Shown: one piece after another, positions 33,127 to 43,956 of the stretch
Numbering within the stretch: the stretch's first letter is position 1
How the letters are laid out: the number at the start of each line of letters is the position of its first letter
NCBI GenBank assembly: GCA_039602395.1
Contig: JBCNJP010000007.1
Location: 103,804,772-103,868,771, forward strand
Origin: Deinandra increscens subsp. villosa
Lineage: Eukaryota > Streptophyta > Magnoliopsida > Asterales > Asteraceae
Direction of reading: 5' to 3'
DNA length: 64,000 bases
Notes under the pieces: model-generated
Told to the model about the DNA's origin: nothing
What the model saw: only the letters and a program-made list of their open reading frames with translations
The model's database searches: none
Program-made: the position numbers and the translations under genes

Positions 33127-34558
33127 TGTTATCTACAGAATACTAAATTGATATTATTAAATAGTCAGGTTACAATTTATAGAGATAAATCTTAAAACAT
33201 AATCGGGCCCGTGGGGCTCACACTAATAAACCCTAATAATACTAATCTAATATCTAATACCCCCCGCAGGCGTAGCGGAAGAAAATCAGACGCTAAAGAC
33301 TAGAAAGCAAAAAAACATCTAGATAATAATAACTAAAAAAAAACTAGCTTCAATTTCGATCCGTCTCGACTTCAAATCTCAATTTTCTGCAAGCGGCTCA
33401 GAAAATTTGAATCCTTGAAAGTATTGTAAAGTTTTCCCCTGGTTTAGCTCCATCCATGACTTCATCTGGTTTTAGGTCTTGGTTTCCTGAATAATAAAAA
33501 TGACTGGCTAGAGGTAAGTTTGACAACCAGCAACCATAGTTGTGGCGCGGTGTGTCGAGACTAGCAATCGACGGTCTCTTAGATCCGTAGATCAGGAGAT
33601 GAGAATTGTAGATCTAAAAAAAGAAAAAAAAACAAAGAAGAAAGGTTGATGACCGTGGTCATATAATGGTCTCTTGGATCTGTAGATCTAAAAAGAAAAA
33701 AAGAAAAGATGCCAGTGACCGTGGTCAGGCGGTAATCTCTTGGATCCTTAGATCAAGAAATGAGATTCATAATTTAAAAAAGAAAAAATGGCAAAGGCCG
33801 AGGACCGTAGTCAAGCGACCGTGTTCGAAAAAGAGAAAAGAAGAAAAGAAGGGTTAAAAAAAAAAGACCCGATCAAACCGTGAGTAGATCAGTTGGGATC
33901 GAAGGCAAGGGAGTATGGTCGGCCGAATTAGGGTTACGAATCCATGCATGGTTAAACAAGTTCTTCAGTTTTGGAAGAAAAAGAGAGATGATGCCGTGGC
34001 ATCATTATGGACTTTTCCTCTCGTGGTTTGAATGGAAATAATGTTTGTGAAGAATCTTTTGTTATTTTGAGAATTGAAAGTATGCATGTGGATAAGGAAA
34101 CCAATATAATATCTTCAAATTCTCAAAAAGGAACGAAGGAACATAACAAATATATGGAGGTAATAATTTTATCGGCAGAAGTTGTAAACCGCCACCGCAA
34201 AACGTTTTAAGTTAGAAAATCGAGACGGGATTTCTTTGAGAGCATTGGCCGGAATCATGAATGGAGAACAAAACTTTATTCGAAAAGATAAAAAAAAGAA
34301 TTAGAAAAGAAACGAAGAAGATAACAGAGGTGGGACAGGGCGATGGTGGCAGCTAGGGTTTGTAATTCTGTGTGGTTGTGCTGCGGAGAACGTATCCAGA
34401 ATTCTAAGGCTCTGATGCCATGTGAGATAACAGAATACTAAATTGATTTGATATTATTGAATAGTCAGGTTACAATTTATAGAGATAAACCCTAAAATAT
34501 AACCGGGCCCGTGGGCTCACACTAATAAACCCTAATAATACTAATCTAATATCTAATG
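33127..34558 (-). mobile_element. TRIM-like short non-autonomous LTR element
   Basis: Terminal direct repeats of about 133 bp (33127-33259) and 138 bp (34421-34558), flanked by GGGAC at 33122-33126 and 34559-34563. Read on minus, the LTR starts TATTAG or CATTAG and ends ACA. A Met-type primer site TGGCATCAGAGCC adjoins the right LTR, and a G-rich tract adjoins the left one. The 1.16 kb interior is noncoding. The termini are not the canonical TG...CA. Confidence 0.75.
33560..33830. repeat. degenerate tandem repeat inside the TRIM-like element
   Basis: Three related units share GGTCTCTTGGATC, a GTAGATC and A-rich run, and GACCGTGGTCA. Copies start near 33565, 33668 and 33729. Spacing is uneven (roughly 60-100 bases). 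Confidence 0.55.
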
Positions 34559-35139
34559 GGGACTACCAAAGTCCCTTACGGATCTGGGAAATGAAATGAG
34601 AAGCAGCCACGAGACTCGCAAGCTTAACCGGAAAACCCCAAGAGGGCAATTGTTAAAGATCAATCCAAAGTACAGTGCTACCAACTAGGTCACTTCCTGT
34701 CAGTTTGCCCGGATAGAAAGAAGAGGAACGGAGAAGCAAACTTGGCGGAGGCTCAAGAAGATAACCCGACTCTTTATATGATCAAGTGTGAACCCGAGAA
34801 GGTCTACCTCAATGAAAACAAAGTTATGCCAAAGAAGTTCGAGTCAAATCACAAAACGAAAACGTTTGGTACCTCGATAACGGAGCTAGTAACCACATGT
34901 CCGGTAACCCAATTTATTGTACTAGTTTAAATAAAAATATTAATGGGAAAGTTTGTTTTGGGGATGGGTCGTCGGTTGCTAATAAAAGGAGGGGATCAAT
35001 TTTGTTGGAAGGTAGAACAGGGGAACAACGGGTCTTAAAGGATGTTTATTTTATTTCGAATCTTCGGAGTAATATAATAAGTTTGGGGCATTTGGATGAA
35101 GATGGTGTGATATTCAACTTTACCCATAGAAGATGTCGA
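34559..35139 (+). pseudogene. decayed copia gag-protease, fragment 1 of the interrupted host copia
   Basis: Several frames together show a zinc knuckle (CYQLGHFLSVCPD), a linker, then an aspartic-protease-like segment (NGASNHMSGNP spread over shifted frames) and LRSNIISLGHL with DEDGVIFNF, typical of copia. Frameshifts break it. It is cut on the left by the TRIM-like element and on the right by a solo LTR. Confidence 0.75.
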
Positions 35140-35434
35140 TCAAGTCCCGATCGATAATCAAGAACACACAATGTTTACGGAAACTCACTCAAAACCGTTT
35201 ATTAGGAAAAATGTTTGATACAAGGAAAAACCCTAAACATGGTATCCTATTTATAGGCTAAACTTGACTTGATAAACAAGTGTCCTTATTAGTCTATAAC
35301 CCCAATCCTAATAATTAGATAATCATTGAATATACCAACATGTATATCCAATAATACTAACCCTAAACCGACTTGTTTACGGGCCATCCGACCCACCGAC
35401 TTGTGGACTCGGGAATTAGATACTTCGGCCAACA
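35140..35434 (-). repeat. solo LTR (about 295 bp) inside the host copia
   Basis: Bounded by GTCGA at 35135-35139 and 35435-35439. Read on minus it starts TGTTGGCCGAAG, has TATAAATAG (plus strand CTATTTATAG near 35250) and ends CTTGA, so the right terminus is not CA. An alternative edge at 35134 would give TG...CA but no duplication. The start resembles that of the LTR at 52952. Confidence 0.65.
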
Positions 35435-35439
35435 GTCGA

Positions 35440-36382
35440 TGGGCGATTATTGATTAATGTTAACCGATCCAATAATCGTTCGTATAAGGTTATTTTGAAG
35501 ACAGAAAATTCGGTTTGCTTGTTCAACAAGCTTGACGAAGACGCATGGATTTTGCATGCCCGACTCGGACATGTCAACTTTGACTCGATGAGGAGAATGC
35601 ATGCGAAAGAAATGGTTGAATGCTTACCGGCTATTTCAACATGTAACAAGTCGTGTGAATTATGTCTTTTAGGCAAACAAGCTAGAGAGTCGTTTCCAAC
35701 TCAAGCAAACTATCGGGCCTCACAAATTCTCGAGCTAATCCTGGAGATTTTTGTAGACCAAATCATTACATATTTGTTCTCATCGACGATCTATCATAGT
35801 TCACTTAGACTTTTATTTTAAAGACTAAAGATGAGAGTTTTGAAATTTTTAAGAAACTTATGAAAAATATCAAACTCGAAACTGGAAAGAAAATAAAAGT
35901 TTTTAAAACGGATAGAGAAGGGGAGTTTATTTCTAACAAGTTTAAAACCTTTAGTGATGAAACAAGGATAAGTGTCATCTAACCGCGCCATATTCGCCTC
36001 AACAAAATGACGTGGTAGAATGGAGAAATAAAACATTAATGGAGATGACAAGAAGCTTTCACAAGGCGACACAAGTACCAAATGTGTTATGAGAAGAAGC
36101 GGTGGTTCACTCAACGTATGTTCTCAACCGAATCACCACAAAAACAGTAAAAAATAAAACCCCATTCGATGTGTTCAAGGGGAGACTACCTTCGGTTGAA
36201 CACATTCGAATTTTCACTTGCGTAGTGTATGCAAAAACCATCAAGCCACACCTCTCAAAACTTAGAAGATAGATCTAAAGCCTTGGCACATCTGGGAATA
36301 AAACCCAGCACAAAGGCATACCGACTTCTTGATATAAAAAATTCTCAGATAGTTATGAGTAGGGACGTGAAGTTTATGAAGG
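35440..36382 (+). pseudogene. decayed copia integrase, fragment 2 of the host copia
   Basis: Begins with NVNRSNNRSYKV and the integrase zinc-finger region (ILHARLGHVNFDSMRR, CELCLLGKQARESF). Then come degenerate core segments with stops and frameshifts (FKTDREGEF, VLNRITTKTV, FDVFKG) and the end motif IVMSRDVKF. It ends at the MULE-type MITE. Confidence 0.78.
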
Positions 36383-37232
36383 GGGTTTCTTAGGGACACC
36401 CCTTCTTTTTTTCAATACACCAGCCCTATACGTGAAGGATAGGGCTCTCATTCACGTATAGGAGGGGTGCCAATATAAAATAGCTTGCATTTCTCCCTCC
36501 CTTTCACGTATAGAGGGGGTGTAAGAATTAAGGGGTGAAGGATAAACCTATCCTTCGCGTATAACTGTCAGAGCATGATAGTACCACGTCAGGGAATGTC
36601 GGGGGATGTCTAAGAACCCTCACGTAGAGCTCTATATGTGAAGGTTTGGTCAAAAAAAATATTTTTTTAAAAATTTTTAGTATTGTTCTGTAAATTAGAT
36701 AATTAACAAAATACAAGAAACATACAATTTTAGTTAAAAACCAAGCCGAGCTGAGCCATTTATTTTTCTTTTAAAAAATTATCATATTTATAATTTTTAC
36801 AAATTTTGATATATAAGAAAATAAAAAATATATATCATATATAACATACCATAATGAAGAATTTTTAATTTAAATACTTATTTGTTTATGTTTATAAATT
36901 AAATATTTTTTTATTAAATAACTATCCGACTGACTCATGTCTTACATGCGTTTATTTTTTTATTGTAATTTTCTGTTAGTATATACCATAGAACATTAAG
37001 TTTATAACTTAAAAGTATGTTATAATTTTTAAGTTATGTATTTATGGGGTGAATGAGAGCTCTAAAGGTGAGTATTTGTTTTTTGAGGGTTGAAAGATGG
37101 CTCTAAACGTGAGCATTTACGTGAAGAATACAAAAGTTTCGACAAACTCTGTCAGCTGACTGGAGTTATTGTTTTGAGGGGTGAAGGAGGGAACTCACCC
37201 CCACTATCGTGAAAGATAACCCTATCCTTCAC

Positions 37233-37515
37233 TGATGGCGGAGATGGTTTTTATTATTGTTTTTATTATTTAATTTACTTAGCTTTTAGTTTAATTAGTT
37301 ATCCTTTTAAATTTTAAATAAGTAAAGAATTGAGTTATTTTTATTTGAAAATTTCATGCCTATCTTGTAGATAGGAGCATTATTTAAGCAAGTTAGTATT
37401 CTAGGGTTAATCAATTTTGAGTTTTGAATAATATTGAAGAAAGATTTCTTCGTTTCTTTGTTTCTCTGCTTGAATACTCGATATCCGGCTTGATTTGCGG
37501 TGTGAAACTGCATCA
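37233..37515 (+). repeat. 5' LTR of the TR-GAG-like element
   Basis: TGATGGCGGAGATGG to AAACTGCATCA, matching 43621-43903 with about four differences. Directly followed by GTTGATATC, the first part of the primer-binding site, which is interrupted at 37525. Confidence 0.88.
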
Positions 37516-37524
37516 GTTGATATC

Positions 37525-37642
37525 TGTTAGATTGCAAAGGTTGCCTCTCCATTCTATTCACACCAATATATATAGATACAGAGTTTACGCAATATATCCC
37601 TATACTCTATACAAAGTACAATATCGACACTCTATTCTAATA
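37525..37642 (-). repeat. 3' LTR of the minus-strand copia
   Basis: 118 bp, TGTTAGATTGC to ATTCTAATA on plus. On the element's own strand the ends are TA...CA. Contains a TATATATAG box. Confidence 0.9.
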
Positions 37643-37654
37643 TACCCCCTCAGT

Positions 37655-40000
37655 CTAAGGCGGAGGAGAACGCAGGCTTAGACTGTTTCGAAAGTCAAGA
37701 AAAAGTGTACGAGGCAAGCCTTTAGTGAAAATGTCAGCAAACTGATAACGCGAAGGGACATGCAGAATGCGGACGTGTCCTTGCCGAACCTGATCGCGAA
37801 CAAAGTGTATGTCAATTTCTATATGTTTCGTCCGCTGATGCTGAATGGGATTCCCAGACATGTATATAGCGCTCACGTTATCACAGTATACTAATGAAGT
37901 GTGTCGAGGTGGAAAACCGAGCTCGAGCAATAAGTTCCGTAACCAGCAAATCTCGGCAACCACGTGAGCCACTCCCCGGTATTCGGCCTCGGCACTAGAA
38001 CGAGAAACCACCGTCTGTCGTTTTGCCGACCAAGAAACAAGATCATTACCATAATACACGCAATATCCCGAAGTGGATCTCCGGGTATCCGGACATCCGG
38101 CCCAATCAGCGTCCGTGTAAGCAACTAGAGATGATGGGGACGATGAGCCGGTCATATAAAGCCCCATAGATAACGTACCTTTAAGGTAACGAAGGATACG
38201 TTTTAAAGCAAGAAGATGAGAGGACCGCGGGGCATGCATGTGCATGCAGATTTGCTGAACAGCATACGCGATGTCTGGGCGCGTGAATGTCAAATACTGT
38301 AAGGCTCCTGCGAGGCTTCGATACGAGGTAGGGTCTTCAAGTAATTCACCTGCGGATGCACTGAGTTTCCCGTTAGTATCCACGGGAGTTTGAACCGGAT
38401 TGCAATCAGTCATATGAGCCCGTGCAAGAATATCCGTGGCATATGTCTGCTGAGACAAGAATAACCCATGAGAATCACGACGTACCGAAATCCCTAGAAA
38501 ATATGACAAGGGTCCCAAATCCTTCATGGCAAACTCTGAAAATAGGCGGGACATGATCTGTTGATGAAGTGACATGGACGAGGCAGTGAAGATAATATCA
38601 TCCACGTATAATAGTAAGTATGCAATATCCGCCCCCCGTCTGTAAATAAATAAGGAATGATCCGAAGCACTGTGATGAAACCCCAGGGTAGAAACAAAAT
38701 CTGTGAAACGCTGGTACCATGCCCTAGGGGCTTGCTTGAGCCCATATAATGATTTCCGAAGGCGACAAACATAAGAGGGACAAGCGGGATCACGAAACCC
38801 TGCAGGCTGATGCATGTACACTGTTTCCTGTAAGTTACCATGTAGGAAGGCGTTTTTGACATCTAACTGATGAATGCCCCAACCATGTGTCAATGCCAGG
38901 TTCAAAACAATGCGGATGGTGGCCGGCTTGACGACCGGACTAAAGGTCTCGTGACAATCTATCCCAACCTGCTGTGACCTGCCATCACAAACCAAACGCG
39001 CTTTGTAGCGCTCAAGAGTCCCGTCAGATTTAAATTTGTGTTTAAAAATCCACATGCAACGAATTAAGTTCATATCCGAACGACGAGGCACCAGTTCCCA
39101 AGTATTATTATCGATAAGGGCATTAAACTCATCAGTCATCGCACGGTGCCACACGGGTGAAGAGATGGCTTCGGGAACGGTTTTGGGTATGGGAAGGATA
39201 GAGGCATTGTGTAGGTTAAATATTTTCTTTGGTTTCGATGTGCCCACCATACCGCGTGTAGTCATAGTGCGAGTAGGTGGTGGTGGTGGTGGGGGGGGGG
39301 GTGGTGGAGGTGGGGACGGGGACGGTGTTGTTTGCGAGGCAGCCGGTGTTGAGTTGGGGAAGGTGGGGGAGGCCGTTTGGGTGTGGGGCGTTTGGGTGTG
39401 GGCCGTAGGGGAAGGTTGGGAAGTGGGAGGTGAGGACGGGCCAGGAGATGTTGGGCCGAGGGTGTTAGGGTCTGGGCTGGGGGACGGGGTAGGTTGGGTA
39501 AACGCAGGCCAGACCGAGGGACTTAACCCACTCTCGCTAAGAGAGGACGTGGGGGGTTGGGAAGTTTGTTTGTACGGGAAGACACGTTCGTCGAAGACGA
39601 CGTGACGAGAGATGAGAATTTTTCTAGTGGAAAGTTCAAGGCACTTGTACCCCCTGTGGTTGGAGGGGTAACCGAGAAATACACAAGCGGACGAGCGAGG
39701 TTGAAGTTTGTGAATGGTGGTAGAAGAGAAAAGTGGGTAGCATAAGCACCCGAAGGTGCGAAGATGGGAGTAGGTGGGATGCTTGCCATAAAGAAGATAG
39801 GTGGGGGAGAGGTTGTTTTTGGTTTTGGTGGGGAGAATGTTGAGTAGGTAAGTGGCGACCTGAAGAGAATGGTGCCAGTAGGAGGTGGGAAGCGAAGCGG
39901 TGGTGAGAAGGGTCCGAAGAATGTTATTGATGGATCGAATCTTCCTTTCGGATTTGCCGTTTTGAGGGGAGGTGTGAGGACATGAGAAGCGAAATAACAT
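37655..40000 (-). pseudogene. copia pol: integrase core end, RT and RNase H
   Basis: 781 codons open from an internal Met. Integrase end SPQNGKSERKIR and HPTYSHLRTFGC; a Ser/Pro-rich linker with a pure proline run (about 39260-39310 on plus); RT with LDVKNAFLHGNL, LYGLKQAPRAWY and LYVDDIIFTASS; RNase H with YTDADWAGCPDTRRSTSGY, SSAEAEYRG and HQRTKHIEIDIHF. The stretch is intact, but it is separated from gag by the damaged integrase segment, so the polyprotein as a whole is broken. Confidence 0.9.
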
Positions 40001-40421
40001 GCCATTTTGGTTGAAAAAATCGTGAAATTGTTGGTTGTTAAATTCCGTCCCATTGTCACATTGTAGAGTTTTAATTTTCGCATTGAATTGGGTTTGGACA
40101 AGTTAAGAAAAGTTAGACAGTGAAAACATGAGATTTATGTGTTAATGGGAAAGTCCAAAGATAGTTGGTAAAGTCATCTAGAAAGAGAATATAGTATCGA
40201 TGGCCACCCGTGCTGAGAACGGGCGATGTCCAGAGGTCGCTATGAATACTGTCGAAGGGTGCATGAGTAGTGGTAACAGAATCACAGAAGGGTAATCTAA
40301 TATGTTTGCTCAAAACACATGGTTCACACAAATTGTTATTCAAAACACAACCAACATCAATAAATTTATTCTTATTCAAGATATTTAAAATAGAGGAGCC
40401 GGGGTGGCCGAGGCGAGAGTG
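40001..40421 (-). pseudogene. damaged integrase N-terminal segment of the copia
   Basis: 40379-40113 is open in the gag frame with CEPCVLSKHIRLPF of the zinc finger, SIHSDLWTSPV (first catalytic Asp region) and FLDDFTNYLWTFPL. Between about 40000 and 40112 the frame changes through small indels, so the link to the RT frame is lost. Confidence 0.82.
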
Positions 40422-41981
40422 CTAGAGATCTTGGGCTAAAGCAGCAAAAACGGAAGGGCTTGTAAGTTGTCTTGATGGTGAGGAGAGTGGATATAAGTCC
40501 CCCGAGCTGTTACATCTGAGGATAGGAATCTGCGTCTGGTAATCCTTCACAAGAAAGCCAAATGGGTCAAATTCAATTGATATTTTATTGTCGGTGGTTA
40601 ATTGACGAACAGATAATAAGTTTTTGATAAGATTAGGGGCGACAAGGATATTATTTATTTTTAGTGGTGGAAAGGGTGGTTTAAGGGTCGTGTTGCCGGT
40701 GCCGTTTATGGGTATGTGTACACCGTTACCGACGACTATATGGTTTTGATTACCATTATTGACATAAGTTGAGAGGTTACCTGCCGAGTTGGACATGTGA
40801 TGTGTGGCCCCCGTATCTAGATACCACTGTTGCTGATCAGGATTCAATGTCATTGTGTTGTTCAGCGCCTGGGGAATAAAAGTGGGCACGTAGTTGCTCT
40901 CCATGTTGTATGCTTGAGGGGGCGCCGGGCCGAGGATACTTGCAGAATGATTAGGGCGAAATTGGGAAGAGGGTCGGTTCATCTGCATGGTAGGGTAGGG
41001 GCACGGTGGTGACTGCCAATTTGGATTGTATGTCCAGGGGCCAAAGCTTGTTGCGTTCCAAGGTGGTGCATAGTGCATTGCACCAGAAGGGTTAAAACCA
41101 CCCCTACCATTACGTGGACGACCCCGGTTATAATTATTTCCGCTTTTACCGCCCCTGCGATTGTTATTATTGTTGTTCCGCCCACCACCCCGGGAAAAAT
41201 TATCATAAAAATTGCGAGAATTATTGTTATACCGAGATGGGGCGGGAGAGTCGAAAGGCTGTGGTGGCTGGGAGGCGGTGCCGCCGCCGGTCTGTGAGGA
41301 CCCAGCGCCGTTCCCGGCGGTAGCAGCGGGCGGTGGTTGCTGAGTTTTCTTTCTTGTCTCCTCCATTATCAATTTCGACCGGGCCGCGAAGAAATCGGGA
41401 AGTGGTGTAGTTTGCTGTATCAGCATTGCGACACCATCGAATCGCTCGTTTAAGCCGGTAATCAGTTGCAACACGAGACGATGATCGTCGACAGGAGCAT
41501 CGACGTCCGAGAGTTGGTCCGCAAGCGTCTTCATGGCCTGGCAGTATGTGGCGACATCAGGGAAATCGTCCAGACGAGTAGTTGCAAACTTTGTTTGGAG
41601 GTGAACAGCCCGCTGGTTCTTGTTATCAAGAAAAACTTTTGCTAGGGTTTCCCATGCTTGTCTGGCCGTCCGATCATTCTTGATGACGGTTTTGATGAGA
41701 GGTTGAGTGATGGATCCGTATATCCATTGGAGAACCATCGAATCCAAACGCTTCCAGAGAGCGTTGGCGGCGGCTTTCTCCTCATCGGACTGGTTGGCGA
41801 CTTTAGAGGAACCGGCGGCTTCTGACGGAATTATATGTTCGATTACTTGGTATGCACGGCAGTGTATCTTAAATAATTCCGACCACGCATTGTACTCATC
41901 GGTGGCGAGGTCAAGAATGATTGGAATGAAGTGCCTGATGTTAGTTACAGTCAAGGCAGGGTGGAGAGACTTGTCCGCCAT
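40422..41981 (-). pseudogene. copia gag and protease
   Basis: 519 codons from ATG at 41981. Gag core of the UBN2 type (DEYNAWSELFKIHC, TARQAWETLAKVF, LQTKFATTRL, LVLQLITGLNERF). Then an Asn/Arg/Gly-rich stretch (RRGGKSGNNYNRGRPRNGRGG) where many copia gags have a CCHC knuckle; no knuckle is seen. The aspartic protease WYLDTGATHHMS follows, with LLSVRQLT. The frame stops at 40422-40424 (TAG) exactly where the integrase starts with HSRLGHPG; a Trp codon is expected there. Confidence 0.88.
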
Positions 41982-42137
41982 GAGAGACGACGGAGAAGGA
42001 CGGGTGATCGGAGAGGAAAGAGATCGGAGAAGGAGGGTAGGGCCGGCGGCTAGGCTAGGGTTTGGGAGAATAGGTAGGGACCAGAATTTTGTAAAAGAAT
42101 GGAGAGATTTGGCAATTACGAAAGGATCATGATACCA

Positions 42138-42255
42138 TGTTAGATTGCAAAGGTTGCCTCTCCATTCTATTCACACCAATATATATAGATACAGAGTTTA
42201 CGTAATATATCCCTATACTCTATACAAAGTACAATATCGACACTCTATTCTAATA
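42138..42255 (-). repeat. 5' LTR of the minus-strand copia
   Basis: 118 bp copy of 37525-37642. The primer-binding site lies just below it on plus coordinates (about 42124-42137). Confidence 0.9.
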
Positions 42256-42280
42256 ATATCAGAGCTTAGTAGACGATTCA

Positions 42281-43580
42281 ATGGCAAGACCGGAGCCGGA
42301 TTCCATTTGTTTTTCTCGTAGATCCGCCGACCGAGGCAACGAGGACCACTTACGGGATTCCCGGGACAAAGCGGAAATCAAGAGGCTGCAACAACGAGTC
42401 CGGGACTTGGAGTTACAGCAGGAGGAACGCTATGAGGCAACAGAACCCGATTCGGCCATCTGGGATGACGAAAAAGGTTTGGAGGAAACCCGAATCAAGA
42501 TTCATCGTCTGGGACGATGAGGATGAGGAGGGGGACTCTATCTATCAACAACCTCAATATGATGAAGATGGGACTATACCCAACGCAGAAGAATGCTTGT
42601 CTATCCAGATGTTTCTTGGTTGGATTACGATTCAAGAAAAACGGGTAGAAGAAGCTAACGATAATCATAAGTCGCCAATAGTTTCTTCGATTCCGTCACG
42701 ATTTGCGTCTTCAAGAGATAACCGGGTACGCAACTTGATTATTTCAATATCTTTTGAAATTTCTACGGGATTTGGAATTGAATGCAGAATGTTTTCTTAT
42801 CCTCCAAGATTGAATTTTCCAATTTTGGGGACACACAATGTTGCTAAGGCCGCATATGTCAAGGTGCTAAATTTTGAGTCACGATTTGGGTCAGGAAGAT
42901 TGAGAGTGTGGTTTTGCAATTTTAACTTAAAGGAGTTAATTGCTATTGATTTTATCCAATCCTCACGGTTTTGTAATTTTTTCCTACGCTCACGAGTCGA
43001 AGTTCAAATTGGGATTTGCTTACAACAATTAATTGCTAATGATTTTTTGGATGAATCCCTTCTCGAGTGCCGTGACTTTCGGATAGAAATTTGTCAAAAC
43101 TTGTTACATTTCCTTCGATTGGAATTTAATTTGGGAGCAAACGATAACTTGGTAAATTCCGTCCAATATGACGTGTGGGTGCTTGTCACATTGGCATATC
43201 TTAAAGAAAGTGAGTTTCAAATTTTTGCGATTAAAAAGGTTGTTCAATTAGTGAATGATTGTGAGAAATATCCTTATCATTATTTGAGCGGTCTTGTTAA
43301 AAATATACATTTGTTTTATCAAGTATGGTTCGTGATTGAATGTAAGTTTAAGAAGAAAGGAGCCGATATGTTTGATGTTTGCAAGACTCGAGGTCGAGTC
43401 TTTTCCGAAGAGGTGGAGAAGGAGAAGGTTGAGGGAGGACCCAGAAACCCGATAGACTCGGGAACCGCACGTCTAAATGCAACTTGTTTGAAGCCGATCG
43501 AAGCAACCCGTAAGGTTAAAATCCACTTGGGTAAAAACCGTCAAAACGTTCCGTTCGATCCTGGAGGGTTTGAGGCATGA
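42281..43580 (+). pseudogene. gag-like reading frame of the TR-GAG-like element
   Basis: An ATG at 42281 opens 79 codons with a Gln/Leu/Arg coiled-coil-like stretch (LQQRVRDLELQQEER) and an acidic motif with WDDE, like the N-terminus of some gypsy gags. The frame shifts between about 42480 and 42518, and a second open frame (42432-43580, stop TGA at 43578) continues with WDDEDEEGDS and about 350 more codons. The remainder matches nothing I recognise: no zinc knuckle, many aromatic and aliphatic residues. It could be a fused or captured segment. The last part overlaps the first hairpin plus polypurine unit, so that tract is read as protein. Confidence 0.55.
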
Positions 43581-43620
43581 AGCAAAACTCGAGGACGAGT
43601 TTTTTTTAAGAGGTGGAGTA
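43383..43620 (+). promoter_or_regulatory. duplicated hairpin plus polypurine-tract unit
   Basis: Unit 1: AAGACTCG-AGGT-CGAGTCTT (43383-43402), then GAAGAGGTGGAGAAGGAGA. Unit 2: AAAACTCG-AGGA-CGAGTTTT (43584-43603), then TTAAGAGGTGGAGTA and the LTR. The stems differ by one base pair with both partners changed. Same plan as at 20953-21086 in an unrelated element. Confidence 0.7.
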
Positions 43621-43903
43621 TGATGGCGGAGATGGTTTTTATTATTGTTTTTATTATTTAATTTACTTAGCTTTTAGTTTAATTAGTTATCCTTTTAAAT
43701 TTTAAATAAGTAAAGAATTGAGTTATTTTTATTTGAAAGTTTCATGCCTATCTTGTAGATAGGAGCATTATTTAAGGATGTTAGTATTCTAGGGTTAATC
43801 AGTTTTGAGTTTTGAATAATATTGAAGAAAGATTTCTTCGTTTCTTTGTTTCTCTGCTTGAATACTCGATATCCGGCTTGATTTGCGGTGTGAAACTGCA
43901 TCA
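43621..43903 (+). repeat. 3' LTR of the TR-GAG-like element
   Basis: 283 bp, TG...CA, followed by the TTCAC duplication and the rest of the MULE-type MITE. Confidence 0.88.
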
Positions 43904-43956
43904 TTCACGTTTTAAGGTGGTTTATTACAAAAAAGGGGGTGTCCGTATAAGAACCC

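Larger units (their letters stand above)
37525..42255 (-). mobile_element. minus-strand Ty1/copia retrotransposon, nearly complete
   Basis: 4.7 kb with 118-bp LTRs (37525-37642, 42138-42255; one difference, C/T near 37590) and target duplication ATATC (37520-37524, 42256-42260). Read on minus: LTR TATTAG...CTAACA, primer site TGGTATCATGATCC, one gag-pol frame, then GAGGGGGTA before the 3' LTR. The coding region has one nonsense codon and at least one frameshift. It landed inside the primer-binding site of the TR-GAG-like element: GTTG plus ATATCAGAGC is split by the insertion. Confidence 0.88.
37233..43903 (+). mobile_element. TR-GAG-like non-autonomous LTR element, split by a copia
   Basis: LTRs of 283 bp at 37233-37515 and 43621-43903, with TTCAC at 37228-37232 and 43904-43908. 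The interior, without the nested copia, is about 1.37 kb: a primer-binding site, a gag-like coding region (42281-43580) and two hairpin plus polypurine units. No protease, RT or integrase. The LTRs differ at about four positions. Short LTRs, 5-bp duplication and only a gag-like ORF fit the TR-GAG class of plant gypsy relatives. Confidence 0.75.
36383..43956. mobile_element. MULE-type MITE, split by a TR-GAG-like element
   Basis: Long imperfect inverted ends: the left starts GGGTTTCTTAGGGACACCCC, and the right, read inward, GGGTTCTTATACGGACACCCC. Both continue for about 85 bases into GTGAAGGATAGGG. Flanks TTATGAAGG (36374-36382) and TTATGGAGT (43957-43965) agree at 7 of 9 positions, the duplication size of Mutator-like elements. 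Without the insertion it is about 0.9 kb and noncoding. The right part (43909-43956) lies beyond the nested element. It sits in the host copia pol. Confidence 0.7.

Noticed and set aside
39036..39605. 189-codon plus-strand ORF rich in Gly and Val
   Set aside because: Antisense of the Pro/Ser-rich linker of the minus-strand copia pol.
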